64,000 nt of DNA from Phoenix dactylifera (taxonomy: Eukaryota > Streptophyta > Magnoliopsida > Arecales > Arecaceae), in contig NC_052405.1 in NCBI RefSeq assembly GCF_009389715.1, forward strand, positions 8,163,194-8,227,193, read 5' to 3'. Shown piece after piece: positions 50,033 through 62,417 of the stretch. The notes under the pieces are model-generated. The model searched no databases and was not told the DNA's origin. It worked only from the letters and a program-made list of their open reading frames with translations. Positions within the stretch are counted from its first letter, which is position 1, and every line of letters starts with the position of its first letter. The position numbers and the translations under genes were made by a program.

Positions 50033-53000
50033 ATGGGCCACGGAAGCTCGCGACCGGACTCCGGCGAGCCCTCCCCGGACGCCGACACCGCCGAGGCTCC
50101 CGTGCCGTCCCGCTTCGCCCGGTTCCGCCGCCGGCTCCGGTTTCACCGCTCGGGCTCCGACCAGCTCCCGTTCAAGAACCTCGCTGCCGAGGATTTCGCC
50201 GGAATCGCGCGCATCGAGATTATCGGCGTAAGATTCCTCCTTCCCCCCTCCCCCGTTTCTATGTTTCATTTATTTTTTTGTTTTCATGTCCAAGAAACGG
50301 TGAAGGTGGTGAGAACTGGAACTTCGTTTCTTTGTAACTCCCTGGTTGTCGCAATGGCAGGCGGAGATGAAGTTTAAGGACCGGTGGCTCGCCTGCTTGT
50401 CTTTTGGGGAGCGGACGTATCGGACGGACAAATCGGATCAGTTGAGTATGGAATTTCGTCTTTCTTGCTTTCTTGAATTGGATGATTGAACATGGGAATT
50501 TGATTGTTCTTGGTTTCTTGATTTCGTTCTATGCTTCATCTGTGCTGTTCTTGAGTCATTGGAATGTGGAATTTGATCGCTTTTGCTTTATGTATGCCGT
50601 TCTTGGATCATTTGGACATAGAATTTTGTAATTCTTGCTTTATTGGTTTCTTTCAACTTCCTCATTTGTGCTGTTCTTGAATCATTTGAATTTGGAAACT
50701 TGATCGCTTTCACTTCCTTGATTTGGTTCACATTTTTTTTTCCTGTTAAGTCCTGTTTTTTTGTAATCTACTTCCTGCTGGACATCCGATGTTGTGTTCT
50801 TGATGACGAGATACTGAGATACTAGGAAGGAGGACATTAGCTGCGTTTTCTTTTATTATCTGTGTTCTTGACTGTAGATCGAACTCAATCTTGAAGTTTA
50901 TGCTTGATATCTGGCCGATGATATTAGAACTTAAAATTACATTTAGATGCTATTAAATATCTGAGAATGCGTAATATTACTGTCCTCTAAATTTAGATGA
51001 ATATATACTCACTGAAGGCAAGCTACCTGTGTAGGCATTGTTCTACATACAATGGTGCTAAAAGGGACTGCACATTGCCCTTATAAAGGGCCACGTGTAA
51101 TATAATCTTCTTTCGATCTTTTGTGCTACATAAATCTGTCAGGTTCTGTCTTTGAACCTGAGAAATAGACTCATTAATCTCTACCTAAACAGCCTATTGG
51201 ATGTCGCCCAATTTTTCTCATGGAAAACAATGCTTTCACTAAGATTTCATCTCTTATTATTTATATTTGGTTGTAAAAAGTTGAAGCAGAGATTTGATGC
51301 TCTGACTTTTTAAAAGATATTATAGGTCTGTCCTAAAGGTATGTTATACCGTACCGAATTGGGCAATTACATTGTAATCATTTCTCCATATGGTATACCA
51401 ATTAATGCGCAAAACACTGCCATCTTTCCTACTAAGGCGACTTGCAGTACAGCTAAGATGAATTTATCTGTCAATCTTTATATAGCTATATGAATTTTCA
51501 AATTTATAATGATATATGGACTTCCTCTAATGTGTTCATTACAAGAATTCAAGACCTTATCCTACCTGATTTATCCCGGTTGTCTTCAATCGGACTAGAG
51601 AAAGATTGGGCCCTTGGACATATCCATGATGTTAGGTCTCTCCAAACCGGGCTGTCCAAATTTTTCCCAATTTGCCCTGACAGGGACGAATTCATGTTCG
51701 TTGCATCTCGATGTTTCCCTGAGCACAACTTTTTTAAAATTTATTTTTGTTTTTTCTTCTTTCTTCTTGTTTATAGTGATCATTTGAAACCGATTCAGGA
51801 CCAGCTCCGATATTAGATGGACTTGGCCAAAGATGGAGATGGGTCCCGGTACCAGGGTTTAAACCCTTGAACTCCATTAGCTAGTTACCTCCATGAGAAT
51901 GGTATTGAAAATAAAGCTTAAAAGTTTTTGTGGTATAAGGTTGACTAAAGCATCTAATAAAGTAGACAGAAATAACACCAAAGATAAAATTTAGATAAAA
52001 CCTTCATGTTGAAAATTTGGTCAACTTATTTCATGATATATATTGAAGCAGAACAATAAGTAAATATGAAAATATCCTTACTTTTCCTTATTTTGCATTG
52101 GTAGTCCAACAAGCTCCTGAAAGTTTGTGAAGAAGGAAAAATGTCATTATCATGTTTATGTAAACTTTGTTCTAATAAATACTACTTATGAAGGCAATTT
52201 CTTCTTTGCGAAACTGATAAGATCTATGAAGATTTTCATCTCAAATGCCTCAATGCTTGATGAATGCATGATGGGCCTCTTTTTTTTTAGAGGAAATGAG
52301 CTGGAGCCCAAAAGTTCCATTAAGAGAATCAAGGATTACATCCTCACAAAGAGAAGAACAAGAAAAAAAGCAGAGAAAGGAAACGAAAGAGAAGAGAAAG
52401 GAGAGAGGAGAGTGACAAAATACAATCTCTCAAAGAGAAAAAGAAAAGAAAACTAGGGAGGTGCATAACCAAACATAGGCCCGAAAAGAAGACGTAGGCC
52501 AGCTTGTATGATGGGCCTTTAAATTGATTTACTTGTTTGGTATTGCAACATCATTTCTAGAGGGTCAATGGCTACTAGGTAATCCATTATAAAATCTGCT
52601 CTATTCTTTCATGGTGCCATCTTGGCTTCCACTCTTGAACCCAGGAAAATGAAAATGATGATGATCTGAGTAGTTTCCTCCAAATGTAATTTGGAAATGG
52701 AAGATATAGCCAAATAGTTACCCTCTATAACACCCCTCGACTTGAAATGAGTCTATGTAAAAAGGAAGGTGAGTTTTGGCAAAGGATCATCCAAGAGGCA
52801 CGCAATACAATCCAAAAGCTAAATAATACATGATTGAAAATAGAATTAACTAAATTATATTTTTGGATAAAGCAATGCCTTCTTCTATAGAAGTGTGCAA
52901 GTCCGAGAGCACTAAAAAGAGAAATAACCCACATAGTTGAGTATATGTTCTAGCAAAATGCCATTTTTTATTCTTGTTCTAGACTTGTGGACATGGTTAT

Positions 53001-56000
53001 GTTGTCTGAAGCTTAGGTAATACTTTTCAGTGTTTCTATATTTAAAGAAACGAATGTTTGTAATTATCACCGATTCTTGCTTAATTTTTTTTTTATTTTT
53101 TTTATGTAATATTATTTGTCTTATCATGAGGCTTTCTTCCTTGGCATCCTTATTGTTGACATTTGTTAGATATTTCACTACTACCACGTAAGGAATTTTC
53201 CTTCTCTACTTTCTTTTTTCTTTCTTTTAAGTTACTTCTAACAATTTCCTTTGATCCATATAATGTGATTGTACGTGAGCAATGCTGCAGTACTGAGAAG
53301 CCTGTTTGGAGATCAGTGAGTATACTGATGCATTATTGAATTACTAAATTTTCTTCATTCGTTTCTAGCATGAGTGTGATATTTCAATTTATATTTTCTA
53401 AATAAATGTCAAATACGGTTAACACACTTACATGCTGAAGTACCTTTTGACTTATTGATGAAATAATTTGTTGACTCTTAATTATGCTTTGTAATTTTCA
53501 ATATTATCTTCTAAAACATGTCTTATGCTTTGAATACCTTGATTTTATGCCATGATGCATAGTTCTTGTTGGATAAATGTAAGAAGTTATAAGGCTCAAG
53601 CATGAGAACTTAGTTTTGCACGTGCAAAGTTGAAAGCTCATGAAAACACTCCATCATTTTTAGTCAAGACAACAGGACTATACCTTGAAAGACTTTGCAA
53701 AGCCAATTCATTTTCATCTAAATATTATGTCTTTGCATTGCATCAATCTTTTCAAGAATCAAGAACCTAACATATATATATATATATAAATACTCCTTTT
53801 GATCCCTCGGTAATAACTTATCAATCTTTTCAATTGATTTCCATACTAAATGATCCTGCTCCTTTTTCAGTAAGAAATGTCTCAGTAAGAATATACTTTG
53901 CCCTAGAGAGCTTTAAGGCTTGTAGCTTTTTCGAAATTTCGTAAAGATGTAGGTATTGAAGCAACTTTGCAAAATATTATTTTGCTAATATTTTTAAATT
54001 AGTTGCGAAGTTAGAATGAGAAACATATATTTTGAAAGATATTAACAAATGATTTCTTTTTATCATTTTCTTTTTAATATTTAAACAGTAAATATTTAAA
54101 GGTATACATATATAATTTAGTTAAATTTATATGTTATCCTATGTAACCCTATCTCTCTCTTTTTTGTTTTTGTCGAGTCAGATACTTGGATGCCTATTCT
54201 GATTCTTGTATCCATATCCAAGCAACACTAGCTCTAGAGACAAATGAAGAAAACACGTGTCTGATAACAAAGTGAACCTAATGATAAACCTTAGACCACC
54301 ACTGATGACAGCCAATCTTAGCTGTTCTTGCTAAATCAAAGCGTTAATCTTGTAATATTGAGGTTACTGGTGTCTCTTCCAAGTCACTCAATTTTTGTCC
54401 AAACTATAGTAGGGATGACAATGGGTTAGGTAGGCAAATACCCGTACTTGCCTCGTTCTCACCTCGGGGCGGGGCAAGGCAGGGCGGGTTCGATGGATTA
54501 GGTTGGGTAAAGGCACAAAAAATATTTTTTTGGATACAAATCAAGCAAAAAAAGAATATAAAAATAAATATTGGTACTTCATATAATATTAAACAAAATA
54601 AGAATTGTAGACTAAGAAAAGAACTAAGCATCATAGCATGTAACCTTTCACATGTTCAATCTTTCTAACAAGTGGAGCAACTAGGGTAAAGGGTGGAGAG
54701 GGGATTTGTAAAGAGTTATATGTATCTGGACCGGGTTTGTTTTACCATTACCTACACCCACCCTGGATCCGCTGTGGGTTGGGTAAAACCCGCCCCGTTA
54801 GGGTTGGGTCGAATTGAGTACCCGATGGGGCGGAGTAAATTACCACCCAAATGACAAATGTTATCAGATCGGTCCTTATAAAATGAATCTGCATTTTTTC
54901 TTGTGTGGTGATTGATTTTGCTATGTGCTACATTTCATGAATTCTATTGGACATATACAAGATTTTGCTAAGCTTGGCAGTGAGGAATTAAAATGTCTTT
55001 GGTTTTGGAGATGTAATGGTATGAGAGCTCTTTTCAAGTGCTTACACCTGCAAGAAGATCAATGTCTTATTAACATGATGTAGGACAACCTAGAGGGCTT
55101 AGAATCTTTATGTTATCTTAAGATGTTACAACGCAAAACATGTAAATGAAAACAAACTGAAAGTAAATGATCTTATTTCAATCTAGTGCTCTGTGACTTA
55201 AAATTAATGAAGCTTAGATCAGATTTAGATTATTTAAGCAAATGAATCACTTTTCTACTGATAGAAAGCTGAAGTAGGCACATTATTCAAGAAACTATCT
55301 ACAAAATGAGGTTGCTTGTCCCCTTATGGTCACCTTCAAGTATTGAGAGGCTCTTCAAGTTTAATTCCACTCAGCAATTTGGTTCAAAGATGTCTCTTGA
55401 TCAGCTGCTAGGAAGCCTTTGGTAGTTTAGGGGATATGATCCAAAGGGTGTGCAAGAACTTAGAGTATAATATATCACAACTCTATGATTTAGGGTTAGG
55501 ATCAGTTTTTCACTTTCAGAGGAATGAAAGCAAGGTTCGCCGTACTGTTATATATCGTCGTGTACTAGGTACACTGAACTGACCCCTATATCGAAAATAC
55601 GACATTGTACCAGTAGGATATATGTATGAGGTCTAGTAACACAACGACGAACCTTGGATGAAAGGGTCTGTTTTGATGTTGAGGCAGAAGAAGAGGGTAA
55701 AGGAATGGATAAGGTTTACAGCAGATGGCTAACTATAAGGTTTTAAGCAAAGTCCGCCGAACCGGTATCTGGACCCATATCAGTTGGCAGGCAGGTTGGT
55801 ACGGTACTGGTTCAGTACCGTATCGACACACGGTAAGCTTGGGCGTGCCAGTTCGGAACTAGCACGCTTTTTTTTGAGTTTTTTAAGTTTAATTAATTGA
55901 CAATCAATCTTTTTCAATTTTTTCAATGATTTTAAGTCTAATTTGATATTTTTTTATGTTTTTTGATGCTTCTATAATCTCGGTTTAACCTATATAATGC

Positions 56001-59000
56001 ATCTTGTTTTTTTAAAGTGATACAAAATATAAAATAATTAGTGAGATGTTGCATGCTACAAGAAGCAATATGAAATATCCTAAACTCAACTAGTGAGGTG
56101 AAAATTATAAAATAATACAATCAATTACATATATTTAAAGTATAACATATATACTGATATTTAAAATCTCGTCGAATGGCGATACTTCTCGTAGATTTCC
56201 GGATCAACAGTTAGGAGGCACATCGGCCCGCCCTTCTAATCAAACAATGCTATAGTCTTGTATGTTCATCCTATAAGGAACGCATTCTGGGTTATAAGCA
56301 CTTTCGGATTTCTTGCTGAAGCTCTGGATCTAAGAGGTATCCTCTGACTGATAAAATGGCTCTGAAGGGGCCCATTCGAATAAGCCGGCAGCAAAATTCT
56401 GACTTGTAAGATGCCTCAGGCTGAGTAGGATAGTAGCCACTGAAAGATGGCTCGGACGCACCATATCCATATCCATATCCGTATAGGTCATAGGTTGCCT
56501 GTGGTTGCAGATAATAGAATCCAATATACGATTCGGAACCTGATACGTCTATGGATCCTATTCCACATGCGAGGTCATCTGCAGCTGTATCGTGTCCTCT
56601 TAAATAATATCGGAAAGCCCGTCTTCTATATGCAATCAGATCCTAGCGGGCTTTAGTAGATCGTATATCATGGTCCTTATGCTGTGTAGCATGCATAAAC
56701 TGAGACTCACCGGTGAATCGAAGACCACCATACGACTGCTTCATAAATGGTGGTCTCATGTTCTCCACTCTCCCTCTGACCAGTAGATCCATGTCCACCA
56801 GAATTGTTGCTCCTGGTCTCTGAATCTGAGTGAACTAGCTCCTCCATACTCTCCATGGGGGCTGTAGAAGCCTTTTGTTTTTTTTTGGTATGCTGGGTAG
56901 ATGTTTTCTTACGCATTGTGCCCCTCGCTGCCTGCTTATCCTTCGTGCCACTCTCTGTCTGCTTACTCTTTATGTCTCTCTGTTTGGCTATGTTGGAAGG
57001 ACGGATGTCACCCTTCCAACCGAGTCGTTCGGATTGCGTAGTGGCCTCGTCTAAGCATCTTTCGATCATATCTCTTAAAAGATATCTCAGACAAGAAGTC
57101 ATGTAGTGACCGACTCTTCTGTTCGAAATATATTATATGACATCCATCCTCCAACATAGCCAGGCAGAGAGGGGCACGAAGGGTAAGCAGACAGCTATTC
57201 AGCAAACCCAAAAAGAAAACAAAAGGCATCTGCAGCCTCCATGGAGAGTGCGGAGGAGGAACTAGTTCACTCAGATTTAGAGACTGGGAATAACAGTTCT
57301 GGTGGCCGTGGATTTGCTGGCTAGAGAAAAAAATGGAGGACATGAGACCATCATTTATGAGACAACCGTGGGATGGTCTTCAATTCATCGGTGAGTCTCA
57401 GTTTATGCATGCTACACAGAATAGGGACCACGGTGCATGATCTGGTAGAGCCCACAAGGATCCGATTGCATATAAGAGACGGGCTCCTCGAGGTCATTTA
57501 AGAGGAACGATGCAGTTGCAGATGATTTCGCACGTGGAGTAAGATTCATAGACGTATTAGATTCCAAGTTGTATACTAGATTCTATGACTCGCAACCACA
57601 AATAGCCTATGACCCATACGGATACGGATATAGATATGGTGTCTGAGGCAACTTTTAGTGGCTACTACTCTACGCAGCTCGGAGCATCTTACGGATCAGA
57701 TTTTGCTGCCGACTTATTCGGATAGGCCCTTTTAGAACCGTTGTATCAGCCAGATGACATCTCTCAGAGCCAGAGCTTCAACAAGAGATTTGAGAGTGCT
57801 TATAACTCAGAGCGTATTCCTTATAGGATGAACATACAAGACTATAACGCCACTTGGTTAGAGAAGTGGGCTGATGTGCCTTCTGACTATGTTAATGATC
57901 TGGATATCTATGAGAGATATTGCCACTCGACAAAATTTTGCATATCGGTATGTATGTTGTACTTTAAATATATGTATTTGATTGTATTATTTTATAATTT
58001 TTACCTCACTAGTTGATTTTAGAATATTTCATGTTGCTTCTTATAGCATGCAACATCTTATTAATCATTTTATATTTTGTATCACATTAAAACAACAAGC
58101 TGTATCATTTAGGTTAAAACAGGATCATAGAAACATCAAAAGACATCAAAAAAAATCAAATTAGACTTAAAATTATTGAAAAAGTTGAGAAAGATTGATT
58201 ACCAATTAATTAAACTTAAAAAACTCAAAAAAATTCGGTGTGCCGGTTACAAACTGGGACGCCCAAGCGTACTATGTGTTGGTGCGGTACTGGTTCGGTA
58301 CCGTACCGACCCATCCGCCGATCGGTATGGATCTCGTTACCAGTTCAACGGATCTTGGTTGGAATATAATAATGAATAAATGTAAAGGGCAAATTGCTTG
58401 GTGGGTCCTATGAATTGAGAATCCCATTATTAATCCCAAGTAGGACATAATACATGTACCAAAATTCAAGAGGCTTAGACATTTATAAACCATATTATTT
58501 AGAACACTTCATCTTGCCACAAGAGATTCCATGTCATGGCTACTCAATGCATACGGAAAAGACCTTGTAATCTTATAAATTTTTTTTTTTAGCAATTTAA
58601 TATTGTAGATCATGGTTAACATCGTGGCTGTGGTTGTGGCCGTGCACTAATAAAATTTAAACTCTAACCCTTCAATATTACTTGGACATTTTGGGTTTTT
58701 CTTAATGTGTCAACCACTTGGGACTAAGGTTTGCCGTATCGGTGTGTACCACCCCATACCAGGCGTATCATATAATATCACTATTGAATCGAGACTCGGT
58801 ACAGAGGGAGCATATTGAGTCTTGGTACGTCGAATAGACCCCGTACCAGGTGTACCAACATGGTATCAGCACATTACTGGTACATAATCCATTACCATGA
58901 TTGCAAACTTGGGACACTTTATACTATCCTAATGCCATCATCATCACCTATCTACTTTTGAAATTTCTATGTGAAAGCCATCAAGTGCAATATAAAAGTT

Positions 59001-61189
59001 AACAACCATTTTATCAAATTTTATAAACTTAAGGAGCATTGTTCTAGCTCATTATTCACTATGTGCACATGTACAAGATACAAGGATGTCCCCGTGTATG
59101 ATTTTTAGAAAATTCTAACTAAACGCAAAACATGAAAACATTCACACATTAAGTCATTAGTTTTGTTATTTGAGAGACTTTCGCATCTAGTGTACATAGA
59201 TATCTGAAAAAAATAAAGCTGCTAACCTTTTGTAACTTTTGTTGTAGGAAAAGAAAGTTATATTGGAAAGAAATGGACCTCATATTGCACGCATATCTGT
59301 ATTTGAGGTATGCTATCATCTTGGAATGGTTAAGGATATTATTCGCTCTACTGCACCTTGACTATCGACAGGCATATTAATTTGGGAGTTTGTTTGGTAC
59401 TCTGAAAGCAACTGTTGATTGGATTTTTAATGAATGCCTTTGCTGTTCTATACTTAATGCCACTCTAATACTTGTTTACAGCTAACCAATAAAAGTGTGT
59501 GAAATGTTTTCATTTGTAATTTTCAACCATCATCTATGCAGTTAGTAACATTTTGAGTCTTTCTTATGAGTGCATTTCTCATTTCCTCCTTTATTTTATA
59601 AATTTGTAACTTTTTTGGTTACATAATATATTTGATTAGTTCAGCTCATTTCTTGGTTCTAATAATTAAATAACTGATTTGGCTGCATATAAAAAGCTCA
59701 TTTCATATTAAAATGTGTTGTTGAAAATAAAGAAACTTATATGTATGTTCACAACAGTAATGTGAAATTTTCAGAGTATTGTATACATGTCATGAATCTT
59801 TCCTGTTTTAATATTATCTTTATTTTGTAGACAAACAGATTATCTAGGAACAATCTGGTTGGATATTGTGAAATTGATCTCTGGAAAGTCCTCAGTGAGG
59901 TAATATCACTTGATTGTTTTATAATGCATTTTCTAATTCTCTTTTCCCATTGCTTCTTTATCTCTAGATATCATGTTTGCTTAAATGATTGTCTTTCTTT
60001 CTTCTTCTCTAATGCCTTCGTCTGCATTTCCTTGGTCCAACATATGAAGTGTCATGATACCTACTACTTTATCTTCCTTAGATTTCATTGCTTTCTTCTC
60101 AGTTTTATACTTGCAGTGAAAGTGGGTGGAATTTACCCATACGGAATGATTCACTTTTTGTAATGAATTTTTATTCCAATATTAGCTCTGTTATCTATGT
60201 AGGTTTGGTGAGTTCAAGGGAAATAATCATGTCATCTTGATCATTTGTCATGTCAAGACTTTCGACAATGGTAGTTGTAATGGCAAGCATTAAGCACCCT
60301 GTTTAGAAAATAAGGCAAAATAGAAAATAATAACAAATACTGTTCTTCATACTTCACTGCTAACAAGTGGCTTTGATTTCTGAGACCTTTTTTTTCAACT
60401 TATTTAGCACCATAATTTAACAATAGCCTTGTTATTAGATGCTAAACTGGTGTCCCCATTGTACAAAAAACATAGATATATATACACTCTTTCTCACAAC
60501 TTCCATCAATATTATGTTAGGCCTATCCAATTCCAAGCCCCTCTCCTTACAAGAGCATGTTTAGATCTTTCCTGTACTGTGCTGTATCATTTTTTATTAG
60601 AGAAGGAGAAGTATAGAATATAAAACTACAAGTTATTTTAATTGTTGAGAAAAGGATAATACCAAATTTTGAAATATAAAGACAATTTCTCTGTGGTGAT
60701 GAGTTCATCAATTGTACAAATAGTTGAACAAAATGTCACTCTGTGTGCATTTCATGAATTGTACAGATAGTTGAACAAAATGTCGCTATATGTGCATCTA
60801 CTTTGCAACTCTTTGGGATCGTGCCGAATTGTTTTTGGTTTCATTCTTAACTATTCCTTCATTCATTGTAGGTCCTGTTTATTGACCAATTCTCATTGTT
60901 ATATATTTTTGGGTATTTTTCTTCTTGGTTCTTGCAGGATTCAGAGGATAACCTTGAAGGACTTAGCCTATTAGATCCATCATCTTCCAACACAATAGTG
61001 GGTAGCATTTCTATTTCATGTTATGTCGAGGTACATACTTAACAAATCATGTTTCCTCGTTGTTCTTGGTGCTGAATGCAAACTTCTTCCAAAATTATGT
61101 AACGGTTCTAACTTATCATGCTATTGACTTTATGGCAGGATCCAATTGAAACAGAAAAAGCCTTTGCACGTCGTGTCTTAGCTGTAGTG
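50033..61189 (+). CDS. phosphatidylserine decarboxylase proenzyme 2/3-like, N-terminal C2-domain part (191 aa)
   Basis: Seven exons in one frame with GT-AG introns: 50033-50227, 50361-50440, 53291-53315, 59248-59307, 59831-59899, 60938-61030, 61139-61189. The product starts MGHGSS (possible N-myristoylation at Gly2), has a basic Arg-rich stretch, then a C2 domain with GAEMKFKDRWLACLSFGE, ARISVFETNRLSRNNLVGYCEIDL and LLDPSSSNTIVGSISISCYVEDPIETE. These blocks and their order are those of plant PSD2/PSD3, which continue with an EF hand and the decarboxylase core that makes phosphatidylethanolamine in endomembranes or tonoplast. That part is not in the window; after the donor at 61190 a hAT element starts within 670 bp. 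Exon 3 is a 25-base micro-exon. Intron 3 is 5.9 kb and full of hAT derivatives. Confidence 0.88.
50441..53290 (+). other. PSD intron 2, nothing recognised
   Basis: 2.85 kb, AT-rich, with T-rich repeats of the TTCTTGATTTCG type near its start and a purine-rich AAAG/GAGA stretch at 52340-52450. No mobile element could be delimited. Confidence 0.5.
54410..54850. repeat. non-autonomous element rich in GGGT/CCCG motifs
   Basis: Begins TAGGGATGACAATGGG and ends near ATTACCACCC. The two ends carry GC-rich GGGGCGGGGCAAGGCAGGG and CCCGCCCCGTTAGGG blocks around an AT-rich core. It resembles the hAT-type MITEs at 18812 and 37282 in general plan, but no target duplication was found. Confidence 0.5.
55531..55656. 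mobile_element. 126-bp hAT MITE in PSD intron 3
   Basis: Left end CAAGGTTCGCCGTACTG; right end reversed CAAGGTTCGTCGTTG. Flanks AATGAAAG (55523-55530) and GATGAAAG (55657-55664) form an 8-bp target duplication with one mismatch. The interior is TATATCGTCG/GTACC-rich and has no frame. Confidence 0.8.
55748..58357. mobile_element. giant inverted repeat built from a hAT-like transposon end
   Basis: The left arm (55748-57010) and right arm (57137-58357) are reverse complements over about 1.22-1.26 kb (about 80-85% by eye), separated by roughly 127 bp. Outer ends CAAAGTCCGCCGAACCGGT and, reversed, CAAGATCCGTTGAACTGGT fit the family terminus. Reading outward from the centre, each arm encodes the same decayed protein: STAPMESMEELVHSDSETRS in the left arm, a Tyr/Gly-rich DPYGYGYRYG part, then DYVNDLDIYERYCHSTKF in the right. 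It looks like the C-terminal tail of a hAT-type transposase; frames are broken in both arms. It lies within PSD intron 3. Confidence 0.85.
58725..58911. mobile_element. hAT MITE-like element in PSD intron 3
   Basis: Left end TAAGGTTTGCCGTATCGG; right end reversed CAAGTTTGCAATCATGG. CTTGGGAC is present at both margins (58717-58724 and 58908-58915), although the right copy overlaps the presumed terminal CAAG, so the exact edge is uncertain. The interior contains repeated GGTACC-like motifs as in the neighbouring elements. Confidence 0.6.
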
Positions 61190-61281
61190 GTATCTCCTCC
61201 TGTACTCCATGTTTAAGTGGTTTCATGGCTTTTACTTTATTTGAAATTATATGATTTTTGGGCGTCGTCACTAGGACATTT

Positions 61282-61421
61282 CAAGTTATGACCCAGGATC
61301 TCCCCCAAAAAGAGTAGCCATAAGGTTATTAATTAGCGTCCTTGGCCCTGATTAAGTATCCAAGGCCTCCCTAATGTGCACTTGATATAGGACTAGACAT
61401 ATATCTGCGCGGGCCCTCACA
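61282..61421 (-). repeat. LTR-like fragment, copy 1
   Basis: On the minus strand it reads TGTGAGGGCCCGCGCAGATA, a TAGTCC-TATATC block, then TTGGATACTTAATCAGGGCC and GGGGAGATCCTGGGTCAT. It is a diverged direct repeat of 61576-61723 and shares its block order with 39077-39180. Confidence 0.6.
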
Positions 61422-61575
61422 AGCTCTAGGCTGTTTAATCTCTGATGTTTGTGCTAGGGCAAGGATCTAATCTCAAACACCATACCGATTCATGGTCATC
61501 CCTGAAAGAGCTTGTGCTGTAGTGACCACTAGCCACATTATCCATGGTTCAGTCAGCTATACTACCATACCATTT

Positions 61576-61723
61576 GTAACAATTAACAACCCAGGACCTT
61601 ACCTAAAAAGACTAGCTAGAAGGTTATTAATCAAATCCGTGGCCCTATTTAAGTACCCAGTAACCCAAGACCTCCCCAAGCACACCCAATATGGAACTAA
61701 ACACACAACTATGGGGTCCTCAC
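61576..61723 (-). repeat. LTR-like fragment, copy 2
   Basis: On the minus strand it starts TGTGAGGACCCCATAG, includes GGGTACTTAAATAGGGCCAC, and ends GTCCTGGGTTGTTA. The two copies are direct repeats about 155 bp apart in the PSD intron. They could be LTRs of a tiny TRIM-like element or a local duplication. Confidence 0.55.
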
Positions 61724-61857
61724 AGTTTCTCTCTTAGAAATTCTGTTAGCAACTTCTAGGTGATGGATAATTTTGGTAACAACTAGTATACACATCAGCA
61801 AGCTGGATTAACATTATGTTCTTGCTCCCCGCCCTAAAGAGTGGAGACATGTACCCA

Positions 61858-62400
61858 GGGTCTGCTGAACCGACCTGAACCGGTCGGTTCAGCCCGAACC
61901 GGACCGGTACCGACTGGAACCGGTCCGGTTCCAGTGTGGAAATCGGTTCCGACCCAATATGGGTCGGAACCGATGGTTTCGATCACGTACCGGTGCGAAC
62001 CGAGGCGGTTCGCACCGGTACATGCCCATACCGGTGCGAACCGCTCGGTTCTCACCGGTACGTGATCGAACCGATGCGAACCGAGCCGGTTCGCACCGGT
62101 TCGGTGCTGGCAATGAGGTGCCAGCGCTGTGGCACTATGATAGTGCCACAGCACTGGTTCAAAGTGCCTCTGAGGCACTTTGAAAGTGCCACACTGTGGC
62201 ACTTTCAAAGTGCCACAGTGTGCGGCACTTTGAGTTTTCAAAGTGCCGTTTTGTGCGGCACTTTGAAAACTCGAGGTTTAAATTTCTGTTTAGAAGGGTA
62301 ATGCGGCCGAAAGTGCCGCTTTGTGCGGCACTTCGCGCGGCACTTCGAAAGTGCCGCGCTGTGGCTCACAGTGGCACTTTTCAAAGTGCCACAGTGACCC
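61858..62400. repeat. subterminal repeat array of the hAT element (GAACCGGT and AAGTGCC families)
   Basis: Two sub-arrays occur. 61858-62105 is built of GGTGCGAACCG / CGGTTCGCACC and GGTACCG units in both orientations, including the 14-bp-arm palindrome at 61942-61974. 62110-62400 is built of AAAGTGCCACA / TGTGGCACTTT and GTGCCGC units, including perfect hairpins at 62126-62152, 62160-62182 and 62182-62206. Clustered subterminal motifs are typical transposase-binding sites of hAT elements. The frames visible here are by-products of the repeats. Confidence 0.85.
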
Positions 62401-62410
62401 AACGGTTGGC

Positions 62411-62417
62411 TATAAAA
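62411..62417 (+). promoter_or_regulatory. TATA box of the hAT transposase gene
   Basis: TATAAAA overlaps the centre of a perfect palindrome with 8-base arms, GGTTGGCT (62404-62411) and AGCCAACC (62417-62424). Expected transcription start is about 62440-62450. Confidence 0.65.

Noticed and set aside
50006..50269. Minus-strand frame opposite PSD exon 1
   Set aside because: Mirror of the GC-rich first exon; codon structure belongs to the plus strand.
56707..57102. 131-codon minus-strand frame as an independent gene
   Set aside because: It is the left-arm copy of the transposase tail; the right arm has the same sequence with frameshifts, so it is part of the inverted repeat.
61858..62400. CRISPR-like repeated units
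   Set aside because: Units are inverted and contiguous without unique spacers, and the window is plant nuclear DNA.
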